Below, one piece after another: positions 5,356 to 12,201 of a stretch of 24,959 nt of DNA. The notes beneath the pieces were generated by a model, which was not told the origin of the DNA, did not search any database, and saw only the letters and a program-made list of their open reading frames with translations. Position 1 is the stretch's first letter. Each line of letters begins with the position of its first letter. Source of the stretch: a virus; the IMG/VR virus record IMGVR_UViG_3300006874_004912, positions 1 to 24,959 of that record. One strand, 5' to 3'. The position numbers were made by a program, and so were the translations under genes.

Positions 5356-6297
5356 TTAAATGTCTGTTATTTCTAATTTTGCGTTTGCTGCGACTGTTAA
5401 TGTTTTACCTGCTGCAACTGTTATTGGTCCATACATTCTAGAGTTGTGATTAGCAGGAATTATACTGTTGTCATTTATGGTTGATGGGTTACTTGTAATT
5501 GATGCAAGTCCTCCGTACATGTAGATTTGATCTTGTTCTACTTCAAGTATATTATGTCTATCCGAATCAGATGTACCATTACCAATAACTTTAATTGCAG
5601 TACTACTGGTTACATTGTACTTACCTTCTACATGTTGGTAATTTGCCGAAGCTACTGTACCTATTCCTTCGGCATGTGATCCAATACCTGAAGCTAAAGT
5701 GTCTTCTCCTTCTGAATGTGCTTGAAACCCTGATGCTGTAGTTGCATAACCCTCTGCATGTGATCTATATCCGCTTGCTAATGTATCTCCTCCTTCGGCA
5801 TGTGCTCCTCCATCGCCAGAAGCATGTAAGTTTATACCTTGAGCAAATGATTCTGCACCGGAAGCAGTAACATTATTTCCAATAGCAACTGAAAATGTAC
5901 CTTGGGCTAAAGCAAAAGCACCCACAGCTAACGAACCAGACCCTCTTGCTTCTGATCTATTATTAAAAGTTCCGTTATCAACAACAAGAGAACCGGTCAC
6001 TAATGTACTACCGTAAAACTGATGGGTATCGTCTATACTATTACCAAACTGGGATGAACCAGATTCGTAAACAATTGATGATGATACTGTTGTGGCTATA
6101 AACTGTTGAGCTGTTACGTTTCCTAAAACTCTTAAGTTGTTGGAGATAACTGCACTCCCGGTATGGTAAAGGGAACCACTAATGTGTATATCCCCCAAAT
6201 CAGCAGACCCAGTACCATTTTGTACAACACCTGAAAGGTCGTGTTGTAAAACTCTTTGGTAGGTATTCTTTATTTGATTATTAGTAAAATCAGCCAT
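5356..6297 (-). CDS. Phage fibre/adhesin with YadA-like head repeats
   Basis: The 313-residue protein is likely a trimeric receptor-binding or fibre protein. The N-terminus (MADFTNNQIKNTYQRVLQHD) is followed by GSADLGDIHISGSLYHTGS and a module SGSSQFGNSIDDTHQFYG at 79-96, matching the module in the next gene. Residues about 118-230 carry head-type repeats of roughly 14 residues: SLAVGAFALAQGTFSVAIG, then several SHAEG/HSEG units each preceded by T-x-ASG. This pattern is known from YadA-type trimeric adhesin heads and phage tail proteins, which form left-handed beta-rolls. The end, YGPITVAAGKTLTVAANAKLEI, is a beta-repeat cap seen in marine phage fibres. It begins 27 bases after the 36-aa ORF of the modification island and is separated from the second fibre gene by one base. 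Confidence 0.8.
   Translation of the reverse strand: MADFTNNQIKNTYQRVLQHDLSGVVQNGTGSADLGDIHISGSLYHTGSAVISNNLRVLGNVTAQQFIATTVSSSIVYESGSSQFGNSIDDTHQFYGSTLVTGSLVVDNGTFNNRSEARGSGSLAVGAFALAQGTFSVAIGNNVTASGAESFAQGINLHASGDGGAHAEGGDTLASGYRSHAEGYATTASGFQAHSEGEDTLASGIGSHAEGIGTVASANYQHVEGKYNVTSSTAIKVIGNGTSDSDRHNILEVEQDQIYMYGGLASITSNPSTINDNSIIPANHNSRMYGPITVAAGKTLTVAANAKLEITDI
5608..5946 (-). repeat. YadA-head-like coding repeat block
   Basis: Residues 118-230 of the 313-residue fibre are built of degenerate units ending in A-E-G or A-x-G (FAQG, AHAEG, SHAEG, AHSEG, SHAEG, QHVEG), with ASG between them. The DNA shows matching degenerate copies of the reverse complement of the SHAEG codons. Unit number could change by recombination and shift fibre length. 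Confidence 0.7.
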
Positions 6298-6324
6298 AGC
6301 ACTAGTTATATACTATAAATAGTG

Positions 6325-6435
6325 TTAGAAATTCTTATAATTAAAAGGATCTCTTTTTTTGAGTTCAGCGATTTTTCTTTTGTATTCCTGTTTTTTTCTC
6401 CACTTGTTAATTTGGAGTTTTATCCATTTTATCAT
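6325..6435 (-). CDS. Small basic protein (36 aa) coupled to carbamoyltransferase
   Basis: This is a short open frame whose ATG overlaps the carbamoyltransferase stop as ATGA, strong evidence of coupled translation. It fills the gap before the fibre genes. The product is highly basic, MIKWIKLQINKWRKKQEYK at the start and KKRDPFNYKNF at the end, and is likely one amphipathic helix with a short tail. The ending KKRDPF-Y resembles small conserved proteins I recall from marine T4-like phages, but I cannot name a family. The function is unknown. Confidence 0.6.
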   Translation of the reverse strand: MIKWIKLQINKWRKKQEYKRKIAELKKRDPFNYKNF

Positions 6436-8072
6436 GTTTTTTTTATTAAAAAATTATTAATTACTAAAAAGTCTATATCTGAATTTATAAATCGTTCGAT
6501 TGCTTGTTTTGGGTCTATGGTTATAGTTTGATCCTTTAGGTTAAATGAGGTATTGAGTAATACCGGAACTTTAGTTATTCTACCAACTTCCTCTAGAAGC
6601 CTGTAATATTTTTCATTTTGGAGTTTAGTAACTGTCTGCACTCTACATGTACCGTCTATATGTGTAGCAGCAGGTAAGAAATTCACTTTAGCTTTTACAA
6701 CTTGATTCATATGTGGCACCGGTTCGTTAATGTGAAAAAATGTATTGGCTTCATCTTGTAAAACCGATGGTGCAAATGGTCTAAAACCTTCTCTTTTTTT
6801 AATTACGTAATTGAGCTTTTCTCTCATATTAGCTCTCATTGGTGAAGCTAAAATAGAACGGTTACCAAGAGCTCTTGCTCCAAATTCCATTTTACCTTGG
6901 AACCATGCTACAATATTTTGTGCAGCAAGCAATTCCGCAACTTTACTTATTATTTTATCCTCAGATAGTTGAAATGACCAAACTTTATCTTTATAATGCT
7001 TAAGAACATTTCTGACCTGTACATCTGTAAAACTGGGTCCTAAATACGGTGAGGGATTAGAGTGTCCATCAAGACAAGCTCCTATTGCCGACCCTGCATC
7101 CGACGGTGCAAATGGTATGTGAACAGATTTAAAATATTTATATGCTAAAGAATTAGCGACCCCATTGTAAGCGCATCCGCCTCCTAAGCATAAATTTTCC
7201 GACCCTGTAAGCTCTTTCGCTTTTTTTATTAATTTTAAAAACTCCTGTTCGTATAGCTTCTGTAATGCTGCGGCTAAATTCTTGTGTTCCTGCTTCAGCG
7301 TATCTTCTGGAAGACGAGGAGGTAATTCTAGTAAATGACATAATTTTTTTGTGAACATTATTTGCTGAGAATATTCCCATGCAAAGTACTTTTGATATAA
7401 ATATAAATTAGGGTTTTTCTTATCTAAGAGTTCCTGTAGTTTTCCTAAATATTTACTAGGATCACCGTAAGGGGCAAGTCCCATTACTTTATACTCACCT
7501 TCATTGGGTCGAAAACCTAAATATGCTGTGATTGTTGAGTACAACATACCTAAAGAGTGAGGAAAATCTACTGAATATAGTTTTTTTATTTTGTTATCTT
7601 TACCTTTTGAGATTGTTATGGTCTCCCATTCTCCTACTCCGTCTACTGTTAGTATTGCTGCATCACGGTATGGAGAAGTAAAGTAAGAGAAAGCAGAATG
7701 AGAATAATGATGATCGTGGTATATAATTTTTCCGGTGTACCCAATACTTTTAAGTAAAGCTTCCGGAGAGTTATTTTTTCTGTCTTTATTATACCTCTGT
7801 CGAAGAAAAAAAGTTTTAAACGGTCTTTTATTGAAGATAGTCTTAACTCTATCGTCTTTTGTAATCGGGTTTTCATACCAATGAACTTCTTGTACATCGG
7901 ATATTTTTGTTACTGTTGAATGTAGTATCCATTTTATGGCATTTATAGGAAAACTGCTGTCGTGTTTAACACCGGTAAATCTTTCTTCTTCAGCTGCTGC
8001 TATAACAGTGTTACCGTTTATAATACAAGCGGCAGAGTCGTGATAGAATGCTGAAATACCGAGTTTAATCAT
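6432..8072 (-). CDS. Carbamoyltransferase, NodU/CmcH/TobZ family
   Basis: Enzymes of this family make carbamoyl-adenylate from carbamoyl phosphate and ATP and pass the carbamoyl group to a hydroxyl of a sugar, antibiotic or nucleobase derivative. At 546 residues it is full length. The N-terminal Kae1-like domain has GISAFYHDSAACI (5-17) and AAAEEERFTGVKHD (25-38), with HDHHYSHSAF at 119-128 and VDGVGEW at 143-149. GEYKVMGLAPYG lies near 192-203 and LGGGCAYNG near residue 300. The C-terminal domain has FQGKMEFGARALGNRSILA and EGFRPFAPSV. The gene overlaps DUF2061 upstream and a 36-aa ORF downstream. Work on phage metagenomes has tied enzymes of this class to 5-carbamoyloxymethyl-cytosine in DNA; here the nearby kinase, oxygenase and glycosyltransferase genes also allow a carbamoylated sugar. 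The substrate is not decidable from sequence. Confidence 0.92.
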   Translation of the reverse strand: MIKLGISAFYHDSAACIINGNTVIAAAEEERFTGVKHDSSFPINAIKWILHSTVTKISDVQEVHWYENPITKDDRVKTIFNKRPFKTFFLRQRYNKDRKNNSPEALLKSIGYTGKIIYHDHHYSHSAFSYFTSPYRDAAILTVDGVGEWETITISKGKDNKIKKLYSVDFPHSLGMLYSTITAYLGFRPNEGEYKVMGLAPYGDPSKYLGKLQELLDKKNPNLYLYQKYFAWEYSQQIMFTKKLCHLLELPPRLPEDTLKQEHKNLAAALQKLYEQEFLKLIKKAKELTGSENLCLGGGCAYNGVANSLAYKYFKSVHIPFAPSDAGSAIGACLDGHSNPSPYLGPSFTDVQVRNVLKHYKDKVWSFQLSEDKIISKVAELLAAQNIVAWFQGKMEFGARALGNRSILASPMRANMREKLNYVIKKREGFRPFAPSVLQDEANTFFHINEPVPHMNQVVKAKVNFLPAATHIDGTCRVQTVTKLQNEKYYRLLEEVGRITKVPVLLNTSFNLKDQTITIDPKQAIERFINSDIDFLVINNFLIKKT

Positions 8073-8275
8073 TTTTTAAGTCCAAATTTACTGTATTTGT
8101 ACCATATTCTTTCGTGCAGAAAGTACAAAATCATTTTAGTAAATACTTCTATACCGCCAATAGCAAGTCCCCATTCCCAGGAACCTGTTACTATCCATGA
8201 TATAAACATAGTATCTAAAGTACCTATAACTCTCCATGATATGGTCTTAGCCAAATGTCGTTTATATGCTACCAT
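8069..8275 (-). CDS. DUF2061 small membrane protein
   Basis: This 68-residue integral membrane protein has two predicted segments: about 17-31 (VIGTLDTMFISWIVTG region) and about 34-53 (GLAIGGIEVFTKMILYFL). It carries the family signatures KTISWRVIGTLDT and FTKMILYFLHERIWYK, which identify DUF2061 by recall. Its biochemical role is unknown. In bacteria the family is often found near sulfate-activation (CysC/CysN-like) or surface-sugar genes, and an APS-kinase-like gene lies 2.4 kb upstream in this same island. It overlaps the carbamoyltransferase start by ATGA and the putative glycosyltransferase stop by 14 bases. Possible roles include membrane anchoring of the modification enzymes. Confidence 0.85.
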   Translation of the reverse strand: MVAYKRHLAKTISWRVIGTLDTMFISWIVTGSWEWGLAIGGIEVFTKMILYFLHERIWYKYSKFGLKK

Positions 8276-9473
8276 TTATATTTTTTAAAAAGTTAAAAAA
8301 CTCACTATGTCTGTGGTTATTAAAAAAGTGGTAAAAGTTATGGTTTAAAACTTCTTCCATTTCTTTTATCATACAATATAGGGAATTTTTATCTAATTTA
8401 CTAATTTTTTTTATTTCCTTAAAAGCACTGTATGTCCTATCGTATACGTCCTCTAAGGTATCGTAAGATTCATCCCACCATCTGTCGAATGTTTTATAAC
8501 CTAAAGATTTTAAGTGGTCTAAACTATACCTGTTGCCAATTAAAAAAAATGGTTGTTTAATACTGATGCTTCTAAAAGTTTTTTCTGTAAAAAACATAAC
8601 ATTTGGGATATATTCAGTTTCGGAAATAATGCTTATGTACGAGTTATTATAAATATTAAAATTTACCTTATGTGTGTTTATTTTTTTTAAGTCTGGTTGG
8701 TCTAAGGTTATACCGTTTTCTTTAATATTTTTAAATTCTTTATCTACAAACCTTTTTACCTGTTGTAAATCATTCTCGTCGGTTATTGAAGTATTATTAT
8801 ACGGTATGTCATTTAGGTTATATGAATTTGTTTTAAAGCTTTTATTGCCTAATGATAGTAAACACTTTGAATCTATTTCCTTGTATGCCTTTAAGAGACT
8901 TACTAAAAAAATTCTTGGAGACCTTGATGCACGATTTAAACAGTTAAAGTAGTATTCTTTATGTTTGTATTCTATTGCATTAATCTGATTTATTTTATTG
9001 GTAATACTTTGAGGTACGTTTCTATTTGTTTCCTCAAAATGCCAAACACTTGCTTCAAAAAAATTAAATGATTTAAAAGTAATATACTTGGATTTAATGT
9101 TTTCTAATAGTAGATTACTGTTAATAAAGTAAACATTTTTACTTGTAAATCCCTGTTCTTTACTCCAACCTTCTAAAAGTTTAATTTGAATCTCTTTATA
9201 AACATTACCTTCATTTAAATAAAAAAATACAACAGCACCACACCCACTTTTTACTGTATGAATAACATTATCCGGAAGTGTTGGCATAGGTCCTAAAAAA
9301 AACCTATTAGAACCTATAAAAAGTGGGTATATAAAAAATTTTTTTTCTCTAAGTAGTCTACTAAGGGGGTGGCGTTTACATTCATGTTGGTATAAAAACT
9401 TTTTCCCAATTTCACTATAGGGTGTTAATTTACTAAACTCATCGATAAACCTATCCTGTGCGTAATATAACAT
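8262..9473 (-). CDS. Putative glycosyltransferase (marine-phage type, 403 aa)
   Basis: This is a cytoplasmic protein of 403 residues without a signal peptide. The diagnostic part is near 288-345: SIISETEYIPNVMFFTEKT, then SIKQPFFLIGNRYSLDHL and LGYKTFDRWWDESYD. The order S-E-x(n)-F-x-T-E-K followed by P-F-x-x-G resembles the donor-binding C-terminal half of GT-B enzymes such as fucosyltransferase-like proteins, so a glycosyltransferase is the best guess. The N-terminal half is lysine-rich with no recognisable domain. It overlaps DUF2061 and lies 36 bases after the oxygenase gene. Codon use is particularly A+T-rich. I recall the WWDESYD signature from uncharacterised marine virus proteins, so this is likely a phage-enriched family; its acceptor is unknown. 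Confidence 0.5.
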   Translation of the reverse strand: MLYYAQDRFIDEFSKLTPYSEIGKKFLYQHECKRHPLSRLLREKKFFIYPLFIGSNRFFLGPMPTLPDNVIHTVKSGCGAVVFFYLNEGNVYKEIQIKLLEGWSKEQGFTSKNVYFINSNLLLENIKSKYITFKSFNFFEASVWHFEETNRNVPQSITNKINQINAIEYKHKEYYFNCLNRASRSPRIFLVSLLKAYKEIDSKCLLSLGNKSFKTNSYNLNDIPYNNTSITDENDLQQVKRFVDKEFKNIKENGITLDQPDLKKINTHKVNFNIYNNSYISIISETEYIPNVMFFTEKTFRSISIKQPFFLIGNRYSLDHLKSLGYKTFDRWWDESYDTLEDVYDRTYSAFKEIKKISKLDKNSLYCMIKEMEEVLNHNFYHFFNNHRHSEFFNFLKNINGSI

Positions 9474-9509
9474 ACCTTAGATTATGGTATTGTTTTTAAT
9501 ATGTGTCTT

Positions 9510-9989
9510 TTATATGAGAACATCTCTTTTTCTTACACTAAAACTATCTAAATTAATACTTTTATTACCCGATAAAACTAAACTGTATCGTGTTCCTTTA
9601 CAGTTTAAAACTCTATGTCTTTCGTTATTACAAAAATATACAATACTTCCCTTTTTTGGTTTTATCAAAATACCACATTCAAATTCTAATTCACCACCTT
9701 TAAAATCATCATTTAAAAATATAACATAATTGTGAATATCATTATGTGCATGAAATCTAGTAACTTGATTTAAAGTTTCATCATATTTTTGTAATCTAAT
9801 TGTAGTAAAATTTGATTTTTTAATAAGGTTATTTTTAATAGGAGATAAATCAAACTTATCAGTAGTTAATTCTATATTATCAAAATAAATAATTTCCTTT
9901 CTGAAAGGTCTAAATTTTTGAATTTTAGAAAATTCAAGTAGATATTGAATTTCACTTTCAGTTAAAAAATCATTATCATATAGAATCAT
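9510..9989 (-). CDS. 2-oxoglutarate/Fe(II)-dependent oxygenase (prolyl-4-hydroxylase-like)
   Basis: This enzyme is predicted to hydroxylate an unknown target using oxygen, Fe(II) and 2-oxoglutarate. In 159 residues it shows the full metal site: H82-x-D84 within RFHAHNDIHNY, distal His125 (NNERHRV), and Arg134 in GTRY, nine residues further on, to bind the 2-oxoglutarate carboxylate. The strand LNDDFKGGELEFECG (92-106) followed by PKKGSIVYF is the double-stranded beta-helix core typical of the P4H branch. The start overlaps the stop of the nucleotidyltransferase gene as ATGA. Such enzymes are common in marine phages. In this island it could hydroxylate a base, sugar or protein before carbamoyl or glycosyl transfer, which is speculation. 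Confidence 0.8.
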   Translation of the reverse strand: MILYDNDFLTESEIQYLLEFSKIQKFRPFRKEIIYFDNIELTTDKFDLSPIKNNLIKKSNFTTIRLQKYDETLNQVTRFHAHNDIHNYVIFLNDDFKGGELEFECGILIKPKKGSIVYFCNNERHRVLNCKGTRYSLVLSGNKSINLDSFSVRKRDVLI

Positions 9990-10339
9990 AATACTCCATC
10001 TTTACGCATCTGTTCTCTAATTTTAGTAGCAGAAATATTTTTTATCTGATCAGGTGGTATGTGTTCTATTATTTCATAACCTACCCCTCTACCGTAGTTT
10101 ACTGATTCAATGTCCGGTATAATAATTACCTTAACTCTTTTATCTTTTATTTCAGTCTTGAAAATAGTTTGTAAATTAGTCTTAATTTCCTTGGCAGTCC
10201 AAGGTTGTTTGTCATTCGGTTCTACGTCTCGTATTGCTATACAAACGTTTTTACCACTGTTAAGTCTTTGGTCTACTAACCATTGATGTCCGTTATGCCA
10301 CGGTTGCCAACGTCCTATAAATAAACTATATGCCTTCAT
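9986..10339 (-). CDS. Nucleotidyltransferase-fold protein (HIGH family, NadR/cytidylyltransferase-like)
   Basis: This small adenylyl- or cytidylyl-transferase fold protein has 117 residues. The nucleotide-binding H15-x-x-H18 motif lies in GRWQPWHNGHQWLVD (9-23), and the second signature ISATKIREQM (102-111) matches the ISxTxxR motif. AIRDVEPNDKQPWTAKE (35-51) resembles the equivalent region of NMN adenylyltransferases. It is shorter than typical NMNAT enzymes. Its start overlaps the HAD phosphatase gene by 14 bases and its stop overlaps the oxygenase gene by ATGA. With the neighbouring kinase and phosphatase it could make a nucleotide-activated metabolite for the glycosyltransferase. NAD salvage is an alternative, but no nicotinamide phosphoribosyltransferase is seen in the window. 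Confidence 0.8.
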   Translation of the reverse strand: MKAYSLFIGRWQPWHNGHQWLVDQRLNSGKNVCIAIRDVEPNDKQPWTAKEIKTNLQTIFKTEIKDKRVKVIIIPDIESVNYGRGVGYEIIEHIPPDQIKNISATKIREQMRKDGVL

Positions 10340-10664
10340 TTCTTACAACATTTATTGCGATTGCTCTTTCCCCGGGTTTGTTAGGATCCATATCATTTAT
10401 AAGATACCGAGGACCTCTTTCTATTTGCATTATTAACTTATGGTAAGGAATACCATTTTTAGTGAGTTCTTTTTCAGTATGCTCTCTTAAATATTCCGGT
10501 CTTGCTGTGGTTAAGATAATCATATGTCCTTCATCATTAACATCTAGAAGGAATTTTTTAGTAGATTGTATAACCTCCGCTTCTGTAGACTCATAAGTCT
10601 CAAACTTTCTATATATAAATATCGTTCCATCGATATCTACAAAATAAGTATTTTTTTTCTCCAT
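10326..10664 (-). CDS. HAD-family phosphatase
   Basis: The 112-residue protein is a compact HAD hydrolase. Motif I is D10-I-D12-G-T14, with both the nucleophile and the general acid Asp. Motif II is LTTARP near 51-56, and the last motif is LINDMDP near 89-95. It lacks a large cap domain, as in phosphatases acting on big substrates or in sugar-phosphate HADs such as the C0 class. Its start shares one base with the kinase stop and its stop overlaps the nucleotidyltransferase start by 14 bases. Substrate candidates are the phosphorylated product of the adjacent kinase, or nucleic acid 3' ends as in T4 polynucleotide kinase; the fused-island context favours a small molecule. Confidence 0.8.
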   Translation of the reverse strand: MEKKNTYFVDIDGTIFIYRKFETYESTEAEVIQSTKKFLLDVNDEGHMIILTTARPEYLREHTEKELTKNGIPYHKLIMQIERGPRYLINDMDPNKPGERAIAINVVRNEGI

Positions 10665-11101
10665 TAAGGTAGGTCTAATTGACTAATTAGTTTAGAAAAC
10701 GACTGTTCTGGTGTATCATCGGTTGTGTCAATATCAATAAAGTTATCAGTCGGAGCAACATATGCTATTGCTTTAAAATGATCTCTTTCTCTTGGTTCCG
10801 ACGTATGTACGTAAATTTCCTGAATACTATTTCCTAATAGTTTTTTAAAATCTTCTCTTTGATCAACATACGGTGCAACTAGAGATACTATAACATCGTG
10901 TCCCTGATTATGTAGATAATGTGCAATCTTTTGTGCTGTACCTACATTTATTACTCTACCGTTAATAGTGTAATCTTTATTAGTGAAGAGCTCTCTCATT
11001 TCATCACCGTCTATTTTAAAAGCATTAGGTAGCTTCTCTTTTAGCATATTAGCTAAAACCGTTTTTCCGTGGGCAGGTTGCCCTGTAAACCAATATATCA
11101 T
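10664..11101 (-). CDS. APS-kinase-like P-loop kinase, shortened
   Basis: The protein has the CysC fold: Walker A G7-Q-P-A-H-G-K13-T14, then DGDEMRELF (36-44), a central TAQKIAHYLHNQGHDVIVSLVAPY segment matching the family helix-strand-loop, YVHT, and the end FIDIDTT. In true adenylylsulfate kinases, residues between the YVHT-type strand and the final DT strand include a long lid with YKKAR and FTGID. Here this is reduced to a short ERDHFKAIAYVAPTDN and total length is 145, not about 180-200. It therefore may not use adenylylsulfate and could phosphorylate another alcohol or nucleotide. No ATP sulfurylase gene is visible nearby. It overlaps the radical SAM gene by ATGA upstream and the HAD gene by one base downstream. 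Confidence 0.75.
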   Translation of the reverse strand: MIYWFTGQPAHGKTVLANMLKEKLPNAFKIDGDEMRELFTNKDYTINGRVINVGTAQKIAHYLHNQGHDVIVSLVAPYVDQREDFKKLLGNSIQEIYVHTSEPRERDHFKAIAYVAPTDNFIDIDTTDDTPEQSFSKLISQLDLP

Positions 11102-12168
11102 ACTATGTTTTTATTATACATAAAATTAACTGTGTCTCTTACAAACCCCTGTAAATATGGATCTAATAGTTCATACTTAGGTCCAAGAAGATATTTTTTA
11201 GTGTTATGTTTTTCATCATCCGACAATGACTGTATACTGTAGTGTGTAGGGAAGTTAACAAAATTATTAAATTTAATTTGGTTACTTCTTGTTACTAATT
11301 TTAATTCATAAACCTTATCAATAAATTCATAGATATCATTAACATTGTATGTACCTACTGTGTAACTAAGAGTGTAGTCCAAATTTTTATTCTCCTCTTT
11401 GAATTGTTGAATTTTAAAAATGTTATCAATAAAATGCTGTGTTTTTAATCCAATTCGAATTTTTTCTCCTTTTTCAAAAAGTCCATCAATACTAATAACC
11501 AGTGTTACTTCCTGTATTTTTTTCCAATAGTCTAGTACATTGTGGTGTTTTTTAGATAGTAAAGATCCATTGGTACTGTATACAATGTTTACATCTGGTT
11601 TATTATTGGATATAAATTCTAAAAGTTCATAATGCTCAGTCATTGCTAGAGGTTCTCCTCCTGCAAATGAAACCCTTTTTAATTTATGTAAATGTGGTTT
11701 TAATTCTTCTACAAAATTATCTCTAACCCTTATCACCTTGTTATTATTAATAACAGAGGAACAATCTGGGCCACACATAATACACCCAAAATTACAAACA
11801 TTGGAAAACCTAATATCAAGAGAATCAAAAGCTAATTCAACATACCCATCGCTATCTGAATGGGTAATTTCTCTTTTTGAATGTTCCTTAAAATTACCAA
11901 GACCTAACCATTCCTGTCTTCCTGAAGGCACACCAGCTTCTTCTTTCTCCCAACAAACATTACATACGGGATTTTTTATACCATTATTTAAATCCTTTCT
12001 GAGTTGTCTTAGTTGTTTTGAGTTATATACTTCTTCTAGTGTGTTATTTTCAAGTGATAGTTTTTCATCAAAAGAATGTGCAATACAACATGCCTTAACC
12101 TCGTTAGTAGCTTGAACGTGTAAGTGGTTAAAAGGAAAAGGGCAGTATGTTGATTTATTTATTTCCAT
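11098..12168 (-). CDS. Twitch-domain radical SAM protein
   Basis: This radical SAM enzyme has accessory cysteines. The N-terminal part has CPFPF at 9-13, ACC at 26-28 and CNVCWEKE at 69-76, the pattern of twitch/SPASM-type extra-cluster ligands placed ahead of the core. The core cluster motif is C125-x3-C129-x2-C132 in NVCNFGCIMCG, followed by the SAM-binding FAGGEPL at about 167-173 and YSTNGSLLS. It has 356 residues and no signal peptide. I recall this twitch radical SAM family from marine phages; its product is unknown. It begins the island operon with an unusual GGAG stretch about ten bases before the ATG, one of few Shine-Dalgarno-like sites in the window. It needs a low-potential electron donor, possibly the phage ferredoxin at 1206. 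Confidence 0.85.
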   Translation of the reverse strand: MEINKSTYCPFPFNHLHVQATNEVKACCIAHSFDEKLSLENNTLEEVYNSKQLRQLRKDLNNGIKNPVCNVCWEKEEAGVPSGRQEWLGLGNFKEHSKREITHSDSDGYVELAFDSLDIRFSNVCNFGCIMCGPDCSSVINNNKVIRVRDNFVEELKPHLHKLKRVSFAGGEPLAMTEHYELLEFISNNKPDVNIVYSTNGSLLSKKHHNVLDYWKKIQEVTLVISIDGLFEKGEKIRIGLKTQHFIDNIFKIQQFKEENKNLDYTLSYTVGTYNVNDIYEFIDKVYELKLVTRSNQIKFNNFVNFPTHYSIQSLSDDEKHNTKKYLLGPKYELLDPYLQGFVRDTVNFMYNKNIV

Positions 12169-12201
12169 TCTGCCCTATCTCCAGTAAAAAATTAATTTAA
12201 T

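Noticed and set aside
4773-5946. CRISPR-like or mobile repeat array
   Set aside because: The repeats are in frame, degenerate at synonymous positions and encode fibre shafts; there are no spacers of regular size.
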